A DNA stretch of 39,120 nt, from NCBI GenBank assembly GCA_964416905.1, contig CAYQFL010000004.1, positions 1-39,120 on the forward strand, in the 5' to 3' direction. The notes under the pieces were generated by a model. The model ran no database searches and was not told the origin of the DNA. It saw nothing but the letters and a program-made list of their open reading frames with translations. Below are positions 1-6,704 of this stretch, in pieces; the first letter of the stretch is position 1, and each line of letters opens with the position of its first letter. Origin of the DNA: JASKKU01 sp964416905 (GTDB lineage Archaea; Nanobdellota; Nanobdellia; Woesearchaeales; JASKKU01). The position numbers and the translations under genes are program-made.

Positions 1-242
1 TATCAGTGCCGGATTATTATCATCCTGGTGTTGTTGCAGAAGCTTTAAAGAAGAAGTCTGACGAATGGAATCTTTATGTTAAAGAAGAGACCAAAGCAAA
101 AGCTTTGCTGCCTATGGACCTTTATCAAATATTGCCTTCAGTCGCGCAGGGCAATAAACTTCCAGAGTATATTAAGGATAAATATGGTTTAACACATGAT
201 AAGCCAAAGGTAGTAGCAACAAACAATCCAAACAACCCTTAG
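1..242 (+). CDS. C-terminal part of an unrecognised protein (5' end outside the window)
   Basis: The reading frame is open from the first bases of the window and ends at TAG 240-242. A GTG at position 6 could be read as a start, but there is no ribosome site before it and the frame is open upstream, so I treat this as the last ~79 residues of a longer gene. The visible part is hydrophilic, with a Lys/Glu-rich helix and a Pro/Asn-rich tail. I do not recognise a family. A poly-T stretch follows the stop codon at once. Confidence 0.55.
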   Translation, partial: SVPDYYHPGVVAEALKKKSDEWNLYVKEETKAKALLPMDLYQILPSVAQGNKLPEYIKDKYGLTHDKPKVVATNNPNNP

Positions 243-262
243 TTTTTTTTATTTTTAATAAC
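241..262 (+). terminator. Poly-T termination region
   Basis: Directly after the stop codon there is a run of eight T, then ATTTTT. Archaeal RNA polymerase ends transcription at such T-rich tracts without needing a hairpin, so this is a likely end for the preceding gene. Confidence 0.45.
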
Positions 263-293
263 TTTTAAAACATAAAGCTCTTTCTTATTTTGT

Positions 294-986
294 ATGATTC
301 CAGATAATAATATGTTTAGATCTTTTAGGATGATACTGTTCATACTAATTCTTACCTCCATCATCTTTCAAGTTTCAGAGATGTTGTCTTCAGGTATAAT
401 TGTTGAAACTAAACCTGCACTTAGAGGTCAGTTTGTTATAAGAAAGACTTTGTTTACTAACGTTACAAAGCTCGCTTTTAATTACTCTGACTGGACTTAT
501 GAGATACCTTATAACTCTAAACTCGATGCTTGCATAAATTTCTCCATCGAGAACAAACTTAAAGGAAAAGCTTTAACCTGGTTTCTAAATGCACCGCAGT
601 TTTACGCAACAACAAATCTTACTCCGATAATTATGGCACCGTCTCCCGATTTGGTTTACTTCTATTTCGGTCACTCGTATGATGCTTACTTATATCCGGG
701 CTTTGAGGACAGAGACAAAATAAAAAAGATAGCTTCCATATTCTTATCAAACGATTCTGATTTAGTTAGAAACTCTCTCAAGAGTTTAAATATATCCTAT
801 GTGATTATAACAAAAGATGATTTAGATGCAAAGGACTCTTTCCTTTTTGCGGTTTTCCAAGGCAAATTTAACCAGGCAAGGTTCATTTTAAATCAATCAA
901 TATTATTAAATGCAGATAAAAGAGAATACTTCTTCCTAAACAGGTTATATTCTGACGATTTCTGTACGATTTTTCAGGTGAGTTAA
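294..986 (+). CDS. Membrane-anchored hypothetical protein with an extracytoplasmic domain
   Basis: The protein has 230 residues. One hydrophobic segment near residues 13-28 (ILFILILTSIIFQV) acts as a signal anchor, followed by a soluble domain rich in aromatic residues and N-x-S/T sequons. ATG at 309 is an alternative start. The soluble part, with its alternating hydrophobic strands and the stretch NISYVIITKDDL, resembles the external C-terminal domains of large membrane glycosyltransferases. That is only an impression; no catalytic motif is visible. A TATA-like TTTTAAAAC lies about 30 bases upstream of the start. The 3' end overlaps the convergent DUF763 gene by 4 bases. Function unknown. 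Confidence 0.6.
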   Translation: MIPDNNMFRSFRMILFILILTSIIFQVSEMLSSGIIVETKPALRGQFVIRKTLFTNVTKLAFNYSDWTYEIPYNSKLDACINFSIENKLKGKALTWFLNAPQFYATTNLTPIIMAPSPDLVYFYFGHSYDAYLYPGFEDRDKIKKIASIFLSNDSDLVRNSLKSLNISYVIITKDDLDAKDSFLFAVFQGKFNQARFILNQSILLNADKREYFFLNRLYSDDFCTIFQVS

Positions 987-2083
987 TTCTTCTCCAATGC
1001 TTTAGCTAACCTCATTAGAGCTAGCTTCTTTTCAGTTTTGTTTAAACTAAGTTCCTTAATTGTTTCCCTGAGAAAATTTATTGTTTTGTCATAATTTCTT
1101 CTATCCACAGGATAGGGTGTTCCATCTTTGCCGCCGTGAGCATAAGAGTATTTAGCAGGGTCTTTCCAAGATAATTCTTTGCCATAAATTAACTCTGAGA
1201 CTAATGCTAATGCCCTAATAGACTTTTTACCAACACCTTTGATAGCTAGCAACTCTTCATAGTTCTGCGGCTTAATTTCATAGGCCTTTTTTAATGCCTC
1301 TTTGGCTTGATTACTTAAATCAAAATGGTTGATAAAATGCCTTTTTGACATATTTAATTCTTTTTGATTAAAACCTTGAGAATACTCGTTTAAAGTTCTC
1401 TGCTTTGAGAAATACTTAAAGATGTGTTGCGGATTGTCGTTAACTAGATCTACAGAAATCTTTTGATGTTCTTTATTATTCTTGCTAGTCATATCCAAGA
1501 CTTTGTTTTTAATCAACTCCGTCTTTATGCCTGAATGTGGCTCTAGGGTTATTTTTTTGACATTATCAGACAACCAATGATATCTTCTAGCCCATTTGTT
1601 ATCTTTTCCTTGTTGAACAACAGCCCAATATTTGTTGCTGAATATTATAGAATGATGATAAAGGTTAAAATCGTCTTGAACCAGAACATTATCCACCTTA
1701 GCACTCATCTTACTATAATACTTTAAGGCATCGATTTTTGTGCTTTTGAGGTTCATCTTTAAGCTTAATTCTTCTATTTCTTGAGGAATATACTTAGACT
1801 GTCCTTTTCCCCCAGCAACTTTTATGCCAAGCTCCTCATTGTTTATGTTCTTTAAAGCACCAATGGTTGTTGTAGTTAAGCCAGAGGAATGCCAATCAAA
1901 GCCGAGAACGCAGCCAAAGGATTGAAACCAATAAGGGTTAGAAATAAGCTCGAAGAAATACTTCTGCCCTTTGTAATCTATGATTAACTGAGTCATCTCT
2001 TTTGCTAATGCTTTCATTCTTTTCATTAACCAATAAGGCGCTTTTCCAGAATGTAATGGCAGCTTTGCTGTTCCAGTTATCAT
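983..2083 (-). CDS. DUF763 family protein
   Basis: The 366-residue protein begins MITGTAKLPLHSGKAPYWLM, the typical opening of DUF763 (COG1415). A helix-hairpin-helix-like stretch (ELLAIKGVGKKSIRALAL, around residues 277-294) points to contact with DNA or RNA. The family is shared by archaea and some bacteria, and its biochemical role is not known to me. Conserved aromatic and histidine-rich patches (HSSGLTTTT, YHHSIIF, EPHSGI) suggest an active or metal-binding site, which is inference. It is transcribed alone on the minus strand and converges with the hypothetical gene at 294. Length and start agree with the family. Confidence 0.88.
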   Translation of the reverse strand: MITGTAKLPLHSGKAPYWLMKRMKALAKEMTQLIIDYKGQKYFFELISNPYWFQSFGCVLGFDWHSSGLTTTTIGALKNINNEELGIKVAGGKGQSKYIPQEIEELSLKMNLKSTKIDALKYYSKMSAKVDNVLVQDDFNLYHHSIIFSNKYWAVVQQGKDNKWARRYHWLSDNVKKITLEPHSGIKTELIKNKVLDMTSKNNKEHQKISVDLVNDNPQHIFKYFSKQRTLNEYSQGFNQKELNMSKRHFINHFDLSNQAKEALKKAYEIKPQNYEELLAIKGVGKKSIRALALVSELIYGKELSWKDPAKYSYAHGGKDGTPYPVDRRNYDKTINFLRETIKELSLNKTEKKLALMRLAKALEKN

Positions 2084-2191
2084 TATTTTGAATACAGGTA
2101 TTTCATTTAAAAATCATTTCTATACAGATGTCCAATGAAGTTAAAACAGAAGCTTTAATAACCTAAAAAATATATTCTCTTATGTGATACA

Positions 2192-2404
2192 ATGATACCG
2201 AATGTTTTTATCTATTCGATTTTAGCTTTGCTAATAGTTTGGGAAGCTGTTTTGAAAGCTATCGCTTTATGGAAATCTGCTCAAAGAAAACAACTAGGTT
2301 GGTTTTTAGCAATCTTTATTATTAACTCTGCAGGCGTTCTGCCATTGATTTACTTAGTTTTCTTCAGTAGAAAAAATGAACAGCATAAATCAAAAAAGGC
2401 TTGA
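2192..2404 (+). CDS. DUF5652-like small membrane protein
   Basis: This 70-residue protein has two hydrophobic helices (about residues 5-25 and 37-58) and a basic tail with K/R-rich ends. The pattern W-E-x-x-L-K-x-x-A-L-W-K-S-A followed by W-F-x-x-I-F-x-I-N-x-x-G-x-L-P matches DUF5652, a small two-helix membrane family frequent in DPANN archaea and CPR bacteria. The ATG at 2192 is preceded by GTGAT and by a TATA-like stretch AAAAAATATAT. Its last 29 bases overlap the next gene in another frame, so the two are probably translationally coupled. Function unknown. Confidence 0.72.
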   Translation: MIPNVFIYSILALLIVWEAVLKAIALWKSAQRKQLGWFLAIFIINSAGVLPLIYLVFFSRKNEQHKSKKA

Positions 2405-2939
2405 GGAAATATTGCTTTTAGAGAAGAATTTACACCCTAAAGCTAAATTGAGGGACTACTATAAGTTGTTCTATCAAGCAATTTATGGCCCAGGGCATTT
2501 ATTAAATAACCTTTCAGAAGCTAAGAGATACTTAAAACATGAGCTATCCAATCTTAAAGAGAATGATGACCCGGATTTTCAAGATTTGAGTTTATCTAAA
2601 GATTTAGATTTTGTAAGGGTAAATCTTAATTTCGTTAAGCGAAACGATGTAGCTTTTGATTCTTTGTTTGAAGTCCTGATTGAATCTGCATCTGCAGCTA
2701 TAGAATTTGATAAGCTTTCCTTTAAGAAATATTTGAATGTCTTTTGGAAAGTAACCTCTTTAATTTTTCCTGACTTAAATGAATTTAATGAGCAAGCTTT
2801 TGAATTAAAACGGATTTTAAACCAAGGCGACTATGTATTGCATCATTCTGAAACTTATAGAGAAGCTTATAAACCGCATTACAGAGTCGTTTCTAAACAA
2901 ATATGGAATGAATCTTTTGAGCATTTACTTTTCTATTAA
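2376..2939 (+). CDS. Conserved hypothetical protein with a YQAxxGPGHLL motif
   Basis: The protein has 187 residues, is soluble and mostly helical. Two blocks stand out: DYYKLFYQAIYGPGHLL (residues about 26-42) and HSETYREAYKPHYRVV near the C-terminus, plus DFVRVNLNF in the middle. I recall the same arrangement (a K-L-x-Y-Q-x-x-F/Y-G-x-G-H-L block and a terminal H-S-x-x-Y-R-x-A-Y-x-P-x-Y-R-V block) in uncharacterised proteins of Firmicutes and Bacteroidetes, so this may be a gene shared with bacteria. The conserved His and Tyr residues suggest an enzyme, but the activity is unknown. It starts inside the upstream DUF5652 gene (29-base overlap). Confidence 0.65.
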   Translation: MNSINQKRLEEILLLEKNLHPKAKLRDYYKLFYQAIYGPGHLLNNLSEAKRYLKHELSNLKENDDPDFQDLSLSKDLDFVRVNLNFVKRNDVAFDSLFEVLIESASAAIEFDKLSFKKYLNVFWKVTSLIFPDLNEFNEQAFELKRILNQGDYVLHHSETYREAYKPHYRVVSKQIWNESFEHLLFY

Positions 2940-3020
2940 ACCATACTCTTGCTAGCAAAAGATATACTTATTCGCTCATAGAAACATTTTTAAATCTAAG
3001 GTAAATCCTGTGAATTGAAA

Positions 3021-3401
3021 ATGGCAATTTCACAATTAAGATCAAAGAGAAAAGCTACTGGTGGACTTTACAAAGCTTATCGTAAAAAGAAATTATACGA
3101 ATTAGGTAGCTCTCCTTTATTCGTCAAACTAGGTGAGAGGAGGATTAAGGTTAAGAGAGTCAGAGGAGGGAACACTAAAGTAAGGCTATTGACAGAGAAA
3201 AAAGTCAATGTTGTGTTGCCGGATGGTAAAGCAAAGGTAGTAGAGATTCTAAAGATTAAAGAGAACCCAGCTAACAGGAACTATGTCATTCGAAACTTCA
3301 TAACTAAAGGCACTATTGTTGAAACAGAGCTTGGCGATGTGGTTATTACATCAAGACCTGGCCAAGAAGCTACTTTGAATGGCAAATTAATTGGAAAATA
3401 A
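3021..3401 (+). CDS. rps8e: 30S ribosomal protein eS8
   Basis: The 126-residue product matches eS8: it starts MAISQLRSKRKATGG and holds the family block NPANRNYVIRNFITKGTIVET before a C-terminal SRPGQEATLNG. It is a small-subunit protein that binds 16S rRNA. I chose ATG 3021 rather than the in-frame TTG at 3015 because the MAISQ start is standard. A TATA-like TTTTTAAAT lies at about 2988-2996, close enough to give a short leader. It appears to be transcribed on its own. Confidence 0.95.
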   Translation: MAISQLRSKRKATGGLYKAYRKKKLYELGSSPLFVKLGERRIKVKRVRGGNTKVRLLTEKKVNVVLPDGKAKVVEILKIKENPANRNYVIRNFITKGTIVETELGDVVITSRPGQEATLNGKLIGK

Positions 3402-3476
3402 ACCGTTTTTATTTTACACCTTATTCTTATTCTATTTTGGACAAATTTATAAAAAACCAAGTTCCATCTATATTCT

Positions 3477-4280
3477 ATGAGAATTGTTTTAGATTTAAAT
3501 AAGGATATTAATCAGAATGCTTCTAAATACTTTGAAAAAGCTAAAAAACTTAAGAAGAAAATAGAGAGAATTGAACAGGTAATAAAAGAGTATTCTGATA
3601 AACTTAAAAAGCTTGAGCAGGAAGAAGAAAAAGCTAATCTTAAAACAAAGCAACACAAAGAACCTAAACGAGAAAAGAAATGGTATGAACGGTTTAGGTG
3701 GTTTATTTCCTCAAAAGGTTTCCTGGTTATTGCAGGCAGAGATGCTACAACAAACGAGATTGTAATAAAAAAGCATACTGATAAAGACGATATCATTTTA
3801 CATACAGACTTGCCAGGTTCTCCGTTCACAGTAATTAAAGCAGAGGGTAAACCCATAGATGAAAGAACTATTGAAGAAGCTGCAATCTTTACTGCATCAT
3901 ATTCTAAAGCATGGGATAGAGCTTTAGCTTACTTGGATGTTTTTTATGTTAACCCAGAGCAGGTTTCTAAAAAGACTGAATCAGGAGAATATATGGGTAA
4001 AGGCTCTTTTATGATTAGGGGCAGGAAAAACTATATCTCTGCACCTTTGGAATTATTCGTAGGTAAACTAAAATCTGAAGATGTGTTGATGGCAGGACCT
4101 AAAACAGCTATAGAAAAACATTGCCTTAGCTATGTCAAGCTTGCTCCAGGCAATACTAAACGAAGTGATGCAGCTAAGAAGATAAGCAAAGTCCTTAAAG
4201 TTAAGGACTTAGATGAAGTTGTAAGATTATTGCCAGGCAAGGTAAGAATTGTCAGCACTTTCATAGGTAAAGAAAACTAA
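3477..4280 (+). CDS. Stand-alone coiled-coil plus NFACT-R domain protein (C-terminal half of RqcH/NEMF type)
   Basis: The 267 residues correspond only to the second half of an archaeal NFACT (RqcH/NEMF/Tae2) protein. Residues ~13-65 are a Lys/Glu-rich coiled coil that begins as the middle coiled coil of the family does (ASKYFEKAKKLKKK). Residues ~68-190 are the NFACT-R domain, with WYERFRWFISS, LVIAGRDATTNEI and a VKKH-type block. Full-length proteins have ~600 or more residues and carry NFACT-N and helix-hairpin-helix parts that contact the ribosome and tRNA; these are absent here. The gene has its own start and upstream sequence, so it may be a naturally separate protein working with an NFACT-N protein coded elsewhere. 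Ribosome-associated quality control is inferred from the family. Confidence 0.85.
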   Translation: MRIVLDLNKDINQNASKYFEKAKKLKKKIERIEQVIKEYSDKLKKLEQEEEKANLKTKQHKEPKREKKWYERFRWFISSKGFLVIAGRDATTNEIVIKKHTDKDDIILHTDLPGSPFTVIKAEGKPIDERTIEEAAIFTASYSKAWDRALAYLDVFYVNPEQVSKKTESGEYMGKGSFMIRGRKNYISAPLELFVGKLKSEDVLMAGPKTAIEKHCLSYVKLAPGNTKRSDAAKKISKVLKVKDLDEVVRLLPGKVRIVSTFIGKEN

Positions 4281-4843
4281 GCATGACCTGAACTTCTATT
4301 GTATACTAACATTTGGCCTATGAGGTGAGAGATTCTTATCGGTTCAGGGATTTTTGCCGAGTTTGTGAAAATTTCAATCAGTTTTTCACTATCTTCACGA
4401 TTTAAACCTATGTTTTGATAATAAATCCCGTTAAACATAACAGCTTCAGGCATTTTTTCAATAATCTCCAGCTCTTTCTTTTTACCTAATTTAAGTAAAG
4501 CCGATTTTATTTTTTCAAGATTGGGCTTGTTCCTTATAATTATGATTACAGGAATGTTAAGTCTGGAATTTACTTCAAAAACATCCAACACATTAAAACC
4601 TCCAAAAGTAACGCCATCAGTAAATATGGTTTTAAGCTGACTGTTAAACTGTGATTCCTTTATCATTTTTATGACTGCTTTAGTCACATCATTACCGTCC
4701 ACAACAATGTTTTCCTTAAGAAACCCTTCTACTAAAGAATTACCACGCATGACTGTGCCTATGATTGAAACCTCTTTATCCTTGAACTTGTCAAACGGAC
4801 AATCATCTATGCCTACAGCCCTAATGTTCCTTTTCAATTTCAT
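4277..4843 (-). CDS. DUF99 family protein (endonuclease V-like fold)
   Basis: The 188-residue protein matches DUF99 (COG1628): an opening R-x-x-G-I-D-D, a central block TDGVTFGGFNVLD and a C-terminal PEPIRISHLIG segment. The family is archaeal and is thought to share the RNase H-like fold of endonuclease V; its substrate is unknown to me. The first Asp pair (GIDD, about residues 12-13) and the Asp of TDG would be the acidic positions of such a fold. Its start lies 23 bases inside the upstream queH gene on the same strand, so the two form one translational unit. The 3' end overlaps the convergent NFACT-R gene by 4 bases. Confidence 0.87.
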   Translation of the reverse strand: MKLKRNIRAVGIDDCPFDKFKDKEVSIIGTVMRGNSLVEGFLKENIVVDGNDVTKAVIKMIKESQFNSQLKTIFTDGVTFGGFNVLDVFEVNSRLNIPVIIIIRNKPNLEKIKSALLKLGKKKELEIIEKMPEAVMFNGIYYQNIGLNREDSEKLIEIFTNSAKIPEPIRISHLIGQMLVYNRSSGHA

Positions 4844-5411
4844 TTTTTTGAGATTTAGCCCTTTTTATTAACAAGGCATCTCTTAGAGAGAATTCACATC
4901 CGCAGTAATGTTGTCTGTAAATGTTAAGCTCTTTACTTAATCTAATACTTTCGTTCCAGCCGTTATTCTTCTTGAAATTGCCTTCAAGGAATTTAACATT
5001 ATACTCTTTCTCAAGCTTTTTTCCAATTTCATTAATGACCTCAGCTTTCTTTGTTGGCCCGACTGTTAAGGTTGTTGCGAAGTATTCAAAACCTAGTTCT
5101 TTAGCTAAAATCGCAGTTTCTTTTAACCTAAACTCATAACATATTAGACATCGTTCTGAGTTTTCTTTAAGGAATTCTAAGCCTTTAACCGAATCCCTCC
5201 ATCCTTTGTGCTTAGTGTAATCTGAGTCAATAACATAAGGCAAATTATAATGCTTAAAACTCTTCTTAAACGCTTCAATCCTTCTGAGAAATTCGTCCTT
5301 GGGAGCAATATTAGGATTAAAGAAAAAGCCTGTTAGCTCAAAATCATTCTTCAACTGAAAAATTGTTCCTAAACTGCAAGGACCGCAACAAGTATGCAAT
5401 AAAAGCTTCAT
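4821..5411 (-). CDS. queH: QueH-type epoxyqueuosine reductase (DUF208)
   Basis: The 196-residue protein has every hallmark of QueH: the N-terminal HTCCGPC (Cys8, Cys9, Cys12), RCLICYEFRL (Cys88, Cys91), a TTLTVGPTKK block near 113-122 and YRQHYCGCEFS (Cys170, Cys172). In bacteria QueH reduces epoxyqueuosine in tRNA to queuosine, the last step of the pathway, using an Fe-S cluster and a second metal. I chose ATG 5411 since the family starts with MKLLLHTCCGPC; the frame extends only six codons further. It overlaps the DUF99 gene by 23 bases. The presence of a queuosine enzyme in an archaeon is notable and fits the bacterial-type TGT at 32329-33513. Confidence 0.9.
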   Translation of the reverse strand: MKLLLHTCCGPCSLGTIFQLKNDFELTGFFFNPNIAPKDEFLRRIEAFKKSFKHYNLPYVIDSDYTKHKGWRDSVKGLEFLKENSERCLICYEFRLKETAILAKELGFEYFATTLTVGPTKKAEVINEIGKKLEKEYNVKFLEGNFKKNNGWNESIRLSKELNIYRQHYCGCEFSLRDALLIKRAKSQKNEIEKEH

Positions 5412-5451
5412 AATAAAATAAGAATACAAGAATAAATAAAAAGTTTATTAC

Positions 5452-6288
5452 TTACTTTAACTTTTTAAGTTGTTTAAAGAGTTCTCCACTGTATAGTATG
5501 CTAAATGGTATTTCTAAACCATAGACTATCATTAAAATTAGATCTGTAATTAATGTTATTAGTAAAACAACTGAGCCAGTCTCTAAATAAAGTCCTAGTA
5601 AGCTCAATGGCAATACCAGTAAATAACCAACTAAAGTAAATACAGATACTATTAATACTCTAAGGATGCCTATTCCAAAAACTAACCACCAGTTTCCTTT
5701 TACTAATTTCTCGCTATTTTTAAGCAAGTCCATGAATTTAATATGCTGCTTTTTCTCTATTTTTTGCACTAACAAAAATGGGTAAAATTGCCAGGAAACA
5801 GCATATTTTATCAACAAAACTAAAGTTGCAACCACAATTATTGTTATTAGTGTTGTGTTTAAAACAACATCTGAAAAAATCTGCAAAATTAGAGCTATTA
5901 AAATTCCAGGTAGCGCAAAGAATATTGCAAAGAAAAATAACGCAAAAAGCAAACTGTATAAAAAGAATTTGCCAGCAAAGCCTTTATTCTCCAAAATCAA
6001 TTGTTTGAATCTTATGGAAAAACTCTTTTTGTTCTTTAAAGTGGACTTATACAAATAGAATTCATAGATGAAATACAATGCAATATATAAAATCAGGAAA
6101 ACAAGAAGCGTAATCACTGAAAGAACAAGCTTCTCTTTGCTTAAGAATAAATCACCAAGTGAACTTAACAATGTTACAATGTAGAAAACTACTGCCATAA
6201 ATACAAAAAACTTCCAATCTTTAACCAACTGCTTAAAAGAATATTTTATGATTCTGTTTAAATCGATATTTTTAATCGTACTCACCAC
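5452..6288 (-). CDS. Polytopic membrane protein, unknown function
   Basis: The 278-residue protein contains about six long hydrophobic helices (roughly residues 28-48, 56-76, 105-130, 143-165, 200-228 and 236-262) joined by short basic loops. This arrangement resembles the loosely defined integral membrane proteins of the DUF7544 or glycerophosphodiesterase-membrane-domain kind, but I see no specific motif. The start is uncertain: two GTG codons stand in tandem at 6288 and 6285 directly after AAAAG, and no ATG is near. It ends 40 bases upstream of queH's leader region and may be transcribed separately. No function is assigned. Confidence 0.65.
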   Translation of the reverse strand: MVSTIKNIDLNRIIKYSFKQLVKDWKFFVFMAVVFYIVTLLSSLGDLFLSKEKLVLSVITLLVFLILYIALYFIYEFYLYKSTLKNKKSFSIRFKQLILENKGFAGKFFLYSLLFALFFFAIFFALPGILIALILQIFSDVVLNTTLITIIVVATLVLLIKYAVSWQFYPFLLVQKIEKKQHIKFMDLLKNSEKLVKGNWWLVFGIGILRVLIVSVFTLVGYLLVLPLSLLGLYLETGSVVLLITLITDLILMIVYGLEIPFSILYSGELFKQLKKLK

Positions 6289-6399
6289 CTTTTAAGTTAA
6301 TTTATTAGAATTTTACACTTATTTCTTTTAAAACTTTCTAAAAGAGGTATTTTTAGAATTTAGAAATAAAGAACAAAAAACTAAAAAAAGAATAAAAAT

Positions 6400-6568
6400 T
6401 TATTTTTTCTTATTCTCATACCAGGCNNNNNNNNNNNNNNNNNNNNNNNNNNNNNNNNNNNNNNNNNNNNNNNNNNNNNNNNNNNNNNNNNNNNNNNNNN
6501 NNNNNNNNNNNNNNNNNNNNNNNNNNTGGGTCTACAATATTTGAATTCATAAAGTTTTCAAGAGCCAT
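6400..6568 (-). CDS. Small gene interrupted by the assembly gap
   Basis: On the minus strand, a GGTGA ribosome site followed by ATG at 6568 opens a frame of 14 codons (MALENFMNSNIVDP) that runs into the N-run. On the other side of the gap, a frame ending in AWYENKKK stops at TAA 6402-6400. I read these as the two ends of one gene. The two ends are not in phase across the 100 N, as expected if the gap length is arbitrary. The true length and the product cannot be known from this sequence. Confidence 0.5.
6427..6526. other. Assembly gap (100 N)
   Basis: Exactly 100 consecutive N. The round number suggests a scaffold join of unknown real length rather than a measured gap. Confidence 0.99.
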
Positions 6569-6704
6569 TTTTATATCACCTCAAGCATTATTTTGAAAAA
6601 CAATTATTTAAATTTTATTATTCCCTTAAAGGAGAAGGTTTAGATGAACTGATTGAATAAAAGAAGAAATAAAAAATAAAAAACAAAATTTTTACTTAAG
6701 GCTC

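Noticed and set aside
6592..6660. Plus-strand frame ending GEGLDELIE before a stop near 6660
   Set aside because: Short, without a start codon or ribosome site, and it runs antisense into the leader of the gap-broken gene; most likely chance.
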